NCBI GenBank assembly: GCA_963693365.1
Contig: CAVNZM010000011.1
Location: 3,658,001 to 3,722,000, forward strand
Length of the DNA: 64,000 nucleotides
DNA from: Amoebidium appalachense
Lineage: Eukaryota; Ichthyosporea
Direction: 5' to 3'
This document shows positions 12,681 to 60,737 of the stretch, piece after piece. Within the stretch, counting starts at the first letter, position 1. Each line of letters opens with the position of its first letter. The position numbers and the translations under genes are program-made. The notes under the pieces are model-generated. The model was not told the origin of the DNA, made no database searches, and saw only the letters and a list, made by a program, of their open reading frames with translations.

Positions 12681-14807
12681 ATGAAGTTTTCCCTTGCGCT
12701 TGCCGCTCTCAGCGCACTGCTTGCATGCAGCACCACGGAAGCCAAAAACCCCAAGGCACTCCTGACTTGCTCCGACTGGGTTGACGAAGGCCTCGGTGAC
12801 TGTCCCGGAAAGATTAACCCCTTAGTGTGCACACGGTGGTCCGGCCATCCCAAGTATGGGAAGTGTACGCCATCGCGTTGCTGTGGAAGTAGCAAGCCGC
12901 AGCCTCCCCGCCCTCAACCCAAGCCCAAGCCCAAGCCTCAGCCTCGGCCCGACAGCAAATGGGAGATCGAATACGAGAAGGGCCGCCGGGCGGCTATCAA
13001 GGATGCCCTTGAGACTTGCGAGGATGACAAGGGCGCTCGTCGTAAGAGAAGGGACGCCGTTGAGGTTAACGATCAAGACGGCGATGATAACGTGATGGAG
13101 CATGAGGAAGAAACGGTTAACCTTGGGGACGGAGCTGAGAATGGCGAGCACAATGAGGAGACCGTGCGGGCTTTACCAGCGGGTGCGGGAGAGACGGCGG
13201 GTGGGATTGGAGAGGACGTTGGTGATGGGGAGTCTGATCCCAACTTGGATAGGCGCAGACGTGATAATGACGACGACGCCGTGTTCGAGAAGGATGAAGA
13301 GACGGTGAACGTCGACGGAGAGGGTGAGGAGGAAGAACACGATGAGGAGACCGCCCAGGCTCTGCCAGCAGGGAACGGGGAGGTGATGGATGGAGAGTCC
13401 GATCCCAACCAGGATAGGCGTAGACGTGATTATGGGGCTGACGAAGCTGACTTGGAGGGGAAAGATGATAGCGACGATGCTACGAATGTGTTCGAGAAGA
13501 ATGAAGAAACGATGAACCTTGACGGAAAGGGTGAAGAGGAGGAGATGACGGCCCGGGCTCTGCCAGTGAGCGAGGGAAACGATGGCGATGACCCCAACCT
13601 GGATAGACGTAGGCGTGATTACGGCGACGACGAGGCAGACTTGATGGAGGGAAAAGATGACAACGACGACGATGCAAACATGGCCGAACGAGAGGAGGAG
13701 ACGGTGAACGTCGACGGAGAGGGTGAGAAGGAAGAACACGATGAGGAGACCGTCCAGGCTCTGCCAGAGTCTGATGCTAATATGGATAGGCGTAGGCGTG
13801 ATTACGGCGGCGACGAGGCAGACTTGATGGAGGGAAAAGATGATAACGACGATGATGCAAACACGGCCGAACGGGATGAGGAGACAGTGAACGTCGACGG
13901 AGAGGGTGAGAAGGAAGAACACAATGAGGAAACAGTCCAGGCTCTGCCAGAGCCCGATGCTAATATGGATAGGCGTAGGCGTGATTACGGTGATGACGAG
14001 GCAGACTTGGTGGAGGGAAAAGATGATAACGACGACGATGCAAACACGGCCGAACGGGATGAGGAGGCGGTGAACGTCGACGGAGAGGGTAAGGAGGGAG
14101 AACACGATGAGGAGACGGTCCAGGCTCTGCCAGAGTCCGATGCTAATATGGATAGGCGTAGGCGTGATTACGGCGGCGACGAGGCAGACTTGATGGAGGG
14201 AAAAGATGATAACGACTATGATGCAAACACGGCCGAACGGGATGAGGAGACAGTGAACGTCGACGGAGAGGGTGAGAAGGAAGAACACAATGAGGAAACA
14301 GTCCAGGCTCTGCCAGAGCCCGATGCTAATATGGATAGGCGTAGGCGTGACTACGGTGATGACGAGGCAGACTTGATGGAGGGAAAAGATGATAACGACG
14401 ACGATGCAAACACGGCCGAACGGGATGAGGAGGCGGCGAACGTCGACGGAGAGGGTAAGGAGGGAGAACACGATGAGGAGACGGTCCAGGCTCTGCCAGA
14501 GTCCGATGCTAATATGGATAGGCGTAGGCGTGATTACGGTAATGACGAAGCAGATTTGGCGGAGGGAAAAGATGACAGCGACGACGATGCTAATATTTTC
14601 GAGAAGGACGAAGAAACGGCGAACGTCGACGGAGAGGGCAAGGAAAAGGTGCAGAATGAGGAGACGGTGCTGGCTCTTCCAGGTGGCGGCGACGATGGGA
14701 ACAACGATGATCAGTTTATGCGCCACCGCCGCAGTCAGAAGGATGCATGGCAGCAGGGGTATGATGATGCCTGGGACACTGCTTATAATCGGTGCATGAG
14801 TAGTTAG
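12681..14807 (+). CDS. Secreted acidic repeat protein with multiple RRRR processing sites
   Basis: A single-exon 708-residue ORF. ATG 12681 is chosen because it begins a clear signal peptide (MKFSLALAALSALLACSTTEA, cleavage likely after TEA). Residues ~30-75 form a six-cysteine domain ending in CC, followed by a Pro/Lys linker (QPKPKPKPQPRP). The rest is very rich in Asp/Glu and divided by dibasic or tetrabasic sites: one RRKRR and eight DRRRRD. Between sites are ~61-residue units of the pattern YG.DEADL.EGKDDNDDDAN, then ERDEE.VNVDGEGE, then EETVQALPE. The C-terminus, DAWQQGYDDAWDTAYNRC, supplies a lone cysteine. RRRR-D sites in a secretory protein are expected substrates of furin/kexin-type convertases, so the product may be cut into about eight acidic peptides; that is inference. 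Acidic repeats could bind calcium or mineral. No homologous family is recognised. The long antisense frame is a by-product of the repeat. Confidence 0.88.
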   Translation: MKFSLALAALSALLACSTTEAKNPKALLTCSDWVDEGLGDCPGKINPLVCTRWSGHPKYGKCTPSRCCGSSKPQPPRPQPKPKPKPQPRPDSKWEIEYEKGRRAAIKDALETCEDDKGARRKRRDAVEVNDQDGDDNVMEHEEETVNLGDGAENGEHNEETVRALPAGAGETAGGIGEDVGDGESDPNLDRRRRDNDDDAVFEKDEETVNVDGEGEEEEHDEETAQALPAGNGEVMDGESDPNQDRRRRDYGADEADLEGKDDSDDATNVFEKNEETMNLDGKGEEEEMTARALPVSEGNDGDDPNLDRRRRDYGDDEADLMEGKDDNDDDANMAEREEETVNVDGEGEKEEHDEETVQALPESDANMDRRRRDYGGDEADLMEGKDDNDDDANTAERDEETVNVDGEGEKEEHNEETVQALPEPDANMDRRRRDYGDDEADLVEGKDDNDDDANTAERDEEAVNVDGEGKEGEHDEETVQALPESDANMDRRRRDYGGDEADLMEGKDDNDYDANTAERDEETVNVDGEGEKEEHNEETVQALPEPDANMDRRRRDYGDDEADLMEGKDDNDDDANTAERDEEAANVDGEGKEGEHDEETVQALPESDANMDRRRRDYGNDEADLAEGKDDSDDDANIFEKDEETANVDGEGKEKVQNEETVLALPGGGDDGNNDDQFMRHRRSQKDAWQQGYDDAWDTAYNRCMSS
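13606..14560 (+). repeat. 183-bp coding tandem repeat with 366-bp higher order
   Basis: Five to six units of 183 bp (61 codons) encode the RRRR-flanked acidic segments. Units alternate between DYGGDEADL and DYGDDEADL types. The unit pairs beginning near 13798 and 14164 are almost identical 366-bp dimers, indicating a recent duplication of two units together. Confidence 0.85.
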
Positions 14808-15663
14808 GGCGTGTGGCCCTAGTAGGGGGTTTTCAGTTAGTTTTTTGGTGTTCTGCAACTGGACTACCGAGCTACACTCGCACAGGTCCAATGTTGGGTT
14901 TTTTATCCTTTTTATGATATAGACACTGTTGATGATAAATGAACTTTAGCAGGTGCAGTAAATAGAAAGGTAGCTAACTAGCTCTCTTATCCGTTATGCT
15001 ATTACCCTCTATAGCTAGGGCAGCTGTTTCTCATCCCTTATGCTATTACGCCGTGCGGCACAAACAAAATAGAAATATGTTTCACTTCCTTCAATGATTT
15101 CTGATCTTTTCGGGTGATATCTTTTTCACTTTAGTTAATGTGAACTACTACGTGTACCAAGTATCCGTGCATAGGCTACTTGTTGCAGCGCTTGTTCATA
15201 AGCAAAATATCTTATATCTCCCCAATTTTTCGTGCCTACAGTACAGGCGTTACATCTGAAGTGGCACACTGTGCAGGATAAATTAAAGGTTATTTTGCTT
15301 TTATTTACGACTCTTTTTGGATAGTCCCGGACCTTGCTCCTTGTGCCTGTTGCCAGGCCAACCTGCACTGCAAGTACCTGGCCATGATTCCCCAAGCCAA
15401 AATGGCCCTTAGGTGCCTGCTGTTACTTATTTGTTATGATTGCGCATCCTGCGACTTGTGCTCGTCAGAGCATGTACGCACACACGCACACATTGTGCTC
15501 TCCAGTTTGCTCTCCAGAACACACGCACACCCGCGCACACACACGTGCACAAACACACACACATGCACACACACACACACTTATGATATACATACGTGTG
15601 AGTGTGTGTGTGCTCTGCCAGTGCATATACTAACTGCACACACACACGGGCGCACCACACCGT

Positions 15664-15704
<41 letters not shown>

Positions 15705-15905
15705 ACACACACACACACACACATACATACGCGCACACACGCACACACACACACACGTGCGCGCGCGCGTGCGCGCGCACACACACACATTTTAGATATC
15801 ATATACGAATGTATGTGCATGTGCGTGAGTGTGCAGGCGCGCGTGGTATTCGTGTATATGTATTTTTGTGTTTTCTGGTTGGGGGGGGGGGGGGAGCGGG
15901 CCGCA

Positions 15906-15942
<37 letters not shown>

Positions 15943-16311
15943 AGGGGGGGTGGAGGGGGGGGGGGGGGGAAGAGGGGGAAGGAGGGTCTGCAAACGTCTG
16001 ACTTACGACTTGTAACTAAAAAAGTTCCGTCTGGTTACAAGCACGTACACCTTCACCCCCTCTTTTTTTTGTTTTTCTGTACTTTTTCTTTTGGCTTCAA
16101 AACTTTTTCGTGCACTGGCCTCGGCGAGCTCAGCCACCTGCCAGATCTGGCGCCAGCTTGTGTTCAGAGCTAGGCCGTGCGCCGGCGCACCCTCCGGTGA
16201 TTACGCAATCAACTTGTCTCTGCACGTTCACTTTTTTTCTCAGCTAAAGCTGATAGCGCATGGTTTACAAACCAGTAGATACTGTTGAAGACGGCCACAA
16301 ACACAGCAGGA
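14808..16311. other. 3' region of the acidic gene and 5' region of INTS4
   Basis: No exon is supported. 15480-15790 is (CA)n/(TG)n with GCGC patches; 15880-15980 is a G-rich block. 15990-16311 is unique sequence and is the likely promoter and 5' UTR of INTS4. Confidence 0.6.
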
Positions 16312-41088
<24,777 letters not shown>

Positions 41089-41152
41089 GTGGTTGGGGGA
41101 GAAGCCCGGACCGGGTTTTATGTGTTCTTAGAGTTCTTTCTTTCTTTTTTCA

Positions 41153-41193
<41 letters not shown>

Positions 41194-43358
41194 GGGGGGG
41201 GGGGGGGGAGGTTTTTTTTTTTTTTTTTTTTGGGGGGGGGGGGGGGGGGGAGGGGGAGGGCTTTGACGCATGAATTTGTCTTTTCTCTTTGCCAATTTGT
41301 TGTATTTTTTTTCATACATGCAAGGTTTTTTTGTAAGTTTCCTGGTTATTCTACGAGATGTGGCTCAGCTCTGGGTGGGGGCTCTATATAGGAAAAGGCT
41401 CGTACCAAGGACGGGCCTGTATATCAGGATTCTCTGTAGAGGTTAAGTCGCATGAATCCGGCTTGGGGTGTTAGTAGCCGATGTAATTTATAATGCCATC
41501 GCCTGAGAACTGAAGAAACACTTTTATTCGAATGTATACATATGATATGCAGGAATGATATGGGTTGGATCCACGCTGGTCAGTGGAAATATACTCGATT
41601 GAGGTCGTGGTGGCCACAATGTCATGTGAGGGTTACTCATGATTGCAACGGTTCTACTCGCTCTTCACTCTCACTTCGACTCCCATAAAGTCCCATCCAC
41701 CTGCCCAGTGGTATCCCATCCCCTCTTCTCCCTCTCCTCATCTCTCTTTCTTGCCAGTCTCCCTCTCTCTCTCAGGCTCTCTCTCTCTCGGCTCTCTCTC
41801 TCTCTCCCTCCCTCCCTCCCTCCATCCATCCCTCCCTCCCTCGAGGCCTCCCTCCCCCCCGCCCCCCCCCCCCCCTCCCCCCGTTCCCCCCCTCGCGCAC
41901 CCCCTCGCTCCTCCTCCTTAAGGCTTCCCCCGCCATAGCCATGTTGCCCTATTCTGGCTGCGTATACCTATCATGACCCCCGCCTTATCTAGCTGCTCGG
42001 CTAGCATCTTGAGGCCCTTGAGGTAGTCCGATTGCGTCACTGCTTCCTCCTTGACCAGCAGCATGCATGTGTATGTTTATTAGTATTAGCATCATGGTAG
42101 GATGTTCTCTTGTGCTACTCATGTGTGTAGCCTCTTAGTCTAGAGGTCAAGCAACCCATGTCGGTAAGAATTTTTTGTACACAAGCATATATGTATTGTA
42201 CTTACGGTATGGGTGGTCGGAAAGATTTACTACCCATGTTTATGAAAAAACGAATAAAATTTATTGCTGGAATGTTAGCTTTTCCCTGACTGACTCAGTG
42301 ACCGTCGGGCTGGCGGAGTTCAGCCATGGCCGTCTCAAAAATTCTATTTTTAGCCTTCTATTTTTAGTAATACCCTCACATTTTGGTAGCATCAATATCC
42401 CGTGTTCCAGAGGGCCGTGAGTTCAGCCGGGCAGGGTACATGTATGCAATAGTTAGAACAAGATAATACCGATTTTTTCCGATCAGGTTATGTGCTTTCT
42501 GTTTAAGTTATGTCTATAGGGAGCCCATAGGCGGCCGTGTCTTGGTGCAAAAGCCAGCCTGCTGAAGGGGGCTTCGTGACTTTTAAAGGCGTGTACATGT
42601 GCATTTTTGTGCTTTGTTTGATCAATGTTGCCGGAGTACCTAAAGAATCTTTAATGGTATGCAATTCATCGAGAACTCACCCATATGATTGGATAACCTA
42701 TTCCACTCCTGTGACATTCCTCAGCTGTGCCTGTAGGCATCATCGCACTGAATAATGTCTCAAAAAAACCATCAAAGTAAGATATCTTCCAAAGTTTTCC
42801 AACTCTTAAAACCCTTACTCTGTATGTTTTTTAAAAAATAATAATGGGGAAAGACCTCAGCGGACCCGAACACGACGCAAACAGCGCCATGACGCCATAA
42901 ATGGATCATGCGTTTGCGCCCAATAGGAAAATGTATTGCCGTGTTGTGTTCATCGGAACAGGTCCAAAAAGCAAAAGTGTGACCGCGGGGGTACCTTACA
43001 GCCTTATGTCACCACACGTTTTCAGAACATTCCCTTTGTCACCGACTCTTCTTACACAGGATAATTTTCAACTGGGCGTCCACGAGTACTAGTGTGCCCA
43101 CGTTCCCTTTATGCTTTTGGCCTATTCCAGGGAAAACCATGCCATACATAAAGCCTACATAAACTTCACAAAACTCACAGTCGGACGTTGCCGTCTCCTT
43201 GAAACTCTAACCCGACCACCTTCGTGCTACTCTTTCAAGTTGCTGCAGCAGTGAAGGGTGACAACTCGAGAAAGGCCTAGCTAACTTTGAAGTGTGAACC
43301 CGTGACTCTGTGAGCTCTCTGCTGCTGCCCCGGCCGAGTCGTCAAGGTGCACATCAAA
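41089..43358. other. Intergenic region between INTS4 and the PAN-like gene
   Basis: A G/T-run block at 41153-41260 is presumably within the INTS4 3' region. 41690-41900 is CT/C-rich. 42100-43358 is unique sequence without a recognised exon; its last part is the presumed promoter of the gene at 43359. Confidence 0.5.
41918..42064 (-). CDS. Short protein-like ORF or coding remnant (48 aa)
   Basis: ATG 42064 to TAA 41918 on the minus strand. The sequence begins MLLVKEEAVTQSDYLKGLKM and continues with LAEQLDKAGVMIGI. Composition and helical periodicity look like a real protein segment, unlike the neighbouring low-complexity frames. No homology is recognised. Two in-frame TAA codons lie shortly upstream, so it is either an exon fragment or a pseudogene remnant. 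Confidence 0.3.
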   Translation of the reverse strand: MLLVKEEAVTQSDYLKGLKMLAEQLDKAGVMIGIRSQNRATWLWRGKP

Positions 43359-55479
<12,121 letters not shown>

Positions 55480-56054
55480 GTCCCATTTTAATCACGAGAT
55501 ATACGTGATGTAGACTTTTTGAAAAATTGTCCAAAAGCCAGAAAATTTCTTGTTTTGATATAGGCTTGATATTTATGTTTATTTATGTTTACTAATTTAA
55601 GTGTGTGCATATATGTACGGCAGTCTGAGACTATGTTGATGATTTCCCCCTCCTTTTACACCTGTTTATCAAAGTTTGAAGTTATGTGAAGACTAAGTGC
55701 TGATAACGTAAACATCATGAGTTGAATACTGTTGCATGTGATGTGATAGTTGATGCGGTATAAGGTTTGTTGTTAATGATCATGACTTAATTACAGATAA
55801 TGATAAAATGATACAGATAAGATGAAACACACCCTATGACGTGTCCTTTTCCAACCACCCACCGTTTGCCCAGGGTCAGTGTTTTGCACTGCGGCAAGCA
55901 AATACCGTGTAGTGCCTTGAATACATGCGAGAACGGACGTGTGTCCCTTCCCCCCCCCCCCCCCCCCCCCCTCCCCCCCCCTTCCCCTCCCCCCATCTCC
56001 CTTGTCCCCGTTCGCTTTCCACCCACCAAAAAACGCACACACAAATACGTGCAT

Positions 56055-56092
<38 letters not shown>

Positions 56093-56610
56093 ACCGTCAA
56101 CAACCGACACCGAGTCATTATTATAGATACTAATCAGGTTTCTGCAATAATATGATTGGCCGGCTATGGTGCAATCTTTACTACTCTCAGAGTAATCACT
56201 GTTAGAGCTCGAGTTCAAACCCCAACCAATCATATCCCAGGACCCTGCCTTATGCCGATCTATTCGAACATTCATGAGTGCACATTTATTATAAACATGT
56301 ACTACATGCATAGCCCTGAGCAGGCTGCACAGCCGAACACAATTCTTCTGGACGCCAGTGCATGTGCTGGGACTCGAGGAGCTAATAAATACGTTCCTGC
56401 ATTTCCTGTCGCCTCTCACTACCATATATAGTCAATCACCTACCATATATGGTCATATATATACATGAATAACATGATAGCGGATGAGTGTGGTTGCCAG
56501 TCAGAATCGACTCTTGGCCGATAGATGCACATGTTTTGAGACTGTGCGCACACAAGTGTACATGTGTATGTGTGTGTGTTCGTGCGTGCCCACGCGTGTG
56601 TGTGTCTTAG

Positions 56611-56651
<41 letters not shown>

Positions 56652-57177
56652 CGTATGTGTGTGTATGTGTGTGCGTGAGTGTGCATGTGTGTGTGTGTGT
56701 GCCACCATCGTGCAAATGGTGAGTGCACATGCCCTGCTATAACCTGCCCTGGAATTTGCTGTCTGGTCAAAGATTCCGTTATGATCGGCCGAAGTGAACA
56801 ATCGTTACCCCCCCCCCCCCATCCCCGGCCCTTGCCAGGCCGCAACCTCAGGGCCACTTGCATGACCGTCAAGTTGGTCAACTCCCTCATATGTTGTATT
56901 TAAAGCATTTATTCTACCTTGACGGTCCAGTCGTCAAGAGCAATACGTTCGGGTTGGGTGCGAGCAAATAATTATGGGTCCCTGTTCTAGCTGTTACTCT
57001 GGATGTCATTCCGCAAAATATATATATATTTTTTAAAAATAATTCAACGAAACTGTCCATGGTGAAGACGTCTGTGGCATGGAGTCCTACTTCCCCCCAA
57101 CCCACTTTCCACAAACAACAAACATACATAAACAACCCACACATTTATACTCTTAACGCCCTCATTCCATTGGACCA
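55480..57177. other. Convergent region between the PAN-like gene and the SDR gene
   Basis: No exon is supported. 55950-55982 is poly-C; 56058-56086 is (CA)n; 56550-56700 is (TG)n. 56148-56237 contains a tRNA-like arrangement with a 10-bp terminal inverted repeat (ATATGATTGG / CCAATCATAT), a five-base stem TTACT/AGTAA and a B-box-like GAGTTCAAACC. It is possibly a tRNA-derived relic. Confidence 0.5.
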
Positions 57178-57402
57178 TTAATTCTTAGGCACATATCCAA
57201 CCTCGATCATTTTGTTGACCATTTCCACGAGGCTCTCTTCGATTGGTCGGAACTTGATGCCTAGAACCTTCTCTGCACGTGTGTGGTCGTGCTTCAACTC
57301 CTTGCCCCAATAGGGAAGGAGGCCGGCGATGGATGCGTCCACTAGGGAGATGAGATAGGCAAGGGGGTAGGGGATCACCATGGTGGGCAGCCTGTGTACG
57401 TG

Positions 57403-57445
<43 letters not shown>

Positions 57446-58269
57446 TCATGTTTTTCAATAGGTGATACCTGTGAAGGGAAGTAAAAACGACTCACCAAAC
57501 AAACCGAATGCTTGGATGCAAGAGCGCCAGTGTGCATGTGCGCACCTGTGTGCGTCTTATTGCGTGTGCACGTGTGTGCCGGTACATATCTATGGGCATG
57601 CCTTTATCTTCTTGTTACCACGCGTCGAGAGCAGAAGCTGTGGCAGAGAAAAACAGGATGGGGCAGCTGTGTGCGCTTGTGCGAGTGTTTCTCTCTGTGT
57701 GTAAATGCCTGTATATGTGTATGTGCGTGCACGTGCGTGTACGTGTCTTCATACACCCAGTGTCCCTTTTTAACCCCACATGCACATACTTGTACCCCTT
57801 GGGCCCAAACTCCTTGTCCAATATTGCCGCCTCCTCCTTCATAAACGCACACCGTGCCGTCATCACATGCCGGTGGCCTGCAGCCTCCGGTGACGTCATA
57901 GCAACAATGTGAGCCTGGGCCACGTCTCTGACGTCAACAAACCCGATGGATGCATTGGGCAGGGCAGGCATGCCCCCAGTCATCATCTGTTGGATTAGAG
58001 TGGCTGATGTGCCCTGCGTAAACATGTGGGTGGTGTGAGAAAAAAAAACAAAAAAGAAAAAAAAAATAGGCGGATTGGTTGCTTTTAGTTTCCATTTTCT
58101 TTTTTCGCAGTTGTTTTTTTTTCTTTCTTTTTTTCTTTTTTTTTTTTTTCCATTCTTTTCGCTGTTACTTTTTCCTCCCCACTCCCCCCCATTCTTTTGC
58201 CTTTTCTCTCTCTTTCCGTCAGTCTTTCTTCCGTCAGTCTTTCTTTCTTTCTTCTCTCTCTCTTTCTTC

Positions 58270-58308
<39 letters not shown>

Positions 58309-59098
58309 ATGTGTGGGGAGGGGAGGGGAGGGGAAGGAGAGGAGGAGGGGGGGGGGGGCTACACCAAGGGGTATCATATTCACGTCCACCAGCCACGTAA
58401 CTGCACAGACATCCCCCCCCCCCCCCTCCCCCCACCCACCCACCCACCCATACACACACCAACCCACCCACCCACACCCTAAAAAATAAAAAAAAAAAAA
58501 AAAAAAAAAAAAGAAAGAAAGAAAGAAAAAGCAAGCAAGCAAGCAAGAAAGAAACCAAGAACGAGAACAAAAGTATGATAACATGCAGTGCAGGGAGCTC
58601 AAAAACACAGCCCCACATTCAGATATCCATACAAGCCTCAGGGCTCATCCAACAACATATACACATGCCCCACACCCACACCCACACCCATGCGCTCCCC
58701 AGAACATGAATCTACCCTCCCCTTCCCCCCCACACAGGCATCCACCCACCCACCCACCACCCATCCTCCCCATTCTCCCCCCCCCCTTCCTCCCCCTCCC
58801 CCCAACACACACACACCCACACGCACCCAGCCGCACACAAACACAACCAACCCACACACACACACACACACATACGTCCAACCGCACACACCCGCCCACC
58901 CAGCCACACGCACACACCCACCACACGCACATCCCCACCCAAGCACCCCCTCCCCCCCAAACACCCACCCACGCCCGCACCCATACCCACCCATTCACAC
59001 CCACAACCCACACACCCACACACCCACTCACCTACCCACACAGCCACCCACCCACCCACACCCACCCACCAACACACACATACACACACACCCATCCA

Positions 59099-59140
<42 letters not shown>

Positions 59141-60131
59141 ACACCCACCCATGCCCGCACCCATACACACCCATTCACACCCATTCACACCCACACGGAC
59201 ACAAGCACACACCTGCACGTCGTTGATGGGGGGGGCCCACGACCAGGGACGGGTTGATGACGGCCAGCTCAAACTTGTGGTCTCCCGCCTTGAGGTCGCC
59301 CACAAAGTCCCACGCTGCGCGCTCGGCAAGCGTCTTGCTCTTGGTGTACGCATCCACCTTAAAGGTGAGGGTGTTAGTGTGTTGCGTTTGGTTTGTAGTT
59401 CCACTTTAAAGGTGCCCAGTGTTACTATACATGTATTGCTATTGGTGAATACTATTGGTGTAACACTATTGGTGCAATGCTAATGGTGTATGCATCCACC
59501 TTAAGGGCGACAGTGTTAATGTACTACTATTGGTGCATGGATCCACCTTTAAGTTGACGATCTTAGTGTATTGCGACTGGTATATTGCTATTGGTGTATG
59601 AATCCAGCTTAAAGGTGACAGTGTTAGTGTACTGCTATTGATGTAGTGCTATTGATAAACACAATTGCTAACATTAAAATGCTATTGATGTACATATATA
59701 CCTTATAGGCAAGAATGCTATTGGTGTACACATCCACCTTAACCATGGCAGTGTAAGTTAGTGTATTGCTCGTGATGTACACATCCGCATTAAAGGTGAC
59801 AGTGTGAGCTGGATGTATCGATATTGGTGTACGCATCCAATTTAAAGATGAATATAAGGGCAAACATCTTGCTCTTGGTGTACACATCCACCTTTAAGCT
59901 TACAGTGTGAGTATGTGGAGTCTTACTGTGGATAATGACATGCATATCTAACGGCAGGTGTGGGTTATCTTAAAGATACCACCAATATGCAAATCAAAGG
60001 GCCCCTCTTAACCATATATGGTTACCTTGGTCGGATCCGTCCAATCATCTTCGTTGAACACTTTGGTGTCCAGCACGGCTCCATCGTAGCCGTAGCAGAC
60101 ACTCGCCATGCTGCTGGTGAGAACCACGCGT

Positions 60132-60185
<54 letters not shown>

Positions 60186-60706
60186 TGTTTGTGTGTGAGC
60201 TCGTGTGTGCGTCTTCAACACAAAAATCACATGGAGGGAGTTGGCGGGGAGAGGGGGGCGGGGGGGTGATGTATGCGTTAGAGGGTTGGAAATATGGAGG
60301 AGACAACAAAGAGCAACAACAAAGCGTCACAAAGGTGGGAAATCCAAAATCAAACAATTTAAGCGTGCAGGCAGAAGACACTTGAACAGAGCCCATCATC
60401 AGGGGGGTTCCTATGCCTCCACCAAAAGCATGGGTTTCGACTCTTTAACCTCTCGCGCGCGGTTCCCAACCCATACTTTGTTTCAACAGTTCAACAGCAA
60501 TAGGCGAGTCCACCCGTCTTGGCCAAAGACGAGCAGGGTTGTTCAAGGAGCAGCAATCTAAGAACGAGCAGCAATCTAAGAACGCAGAGTCTACAAAATC
60601 TGCAAGCAGACAAAAAAACAAAGAAATCAAGCAGAGAGATAGAGCATAAGCCGGGCTTCTACAAAGCTCCCCGACTCCCTAACCTATAGAGAAGGGGAGG
60701 GAGGGG

Positions 60707-60737
<31 letters not shown>

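Noticed and set aside
13173-14891. 572-residue antisense open frame over the acidic gene
   Set aside because: It is open only because the 183-bp sense repeat lacks the relevant complementary triplets. It has a repetitive hydrophobic sequence, no support, and lies opposite a gene with a clear signal peptide.
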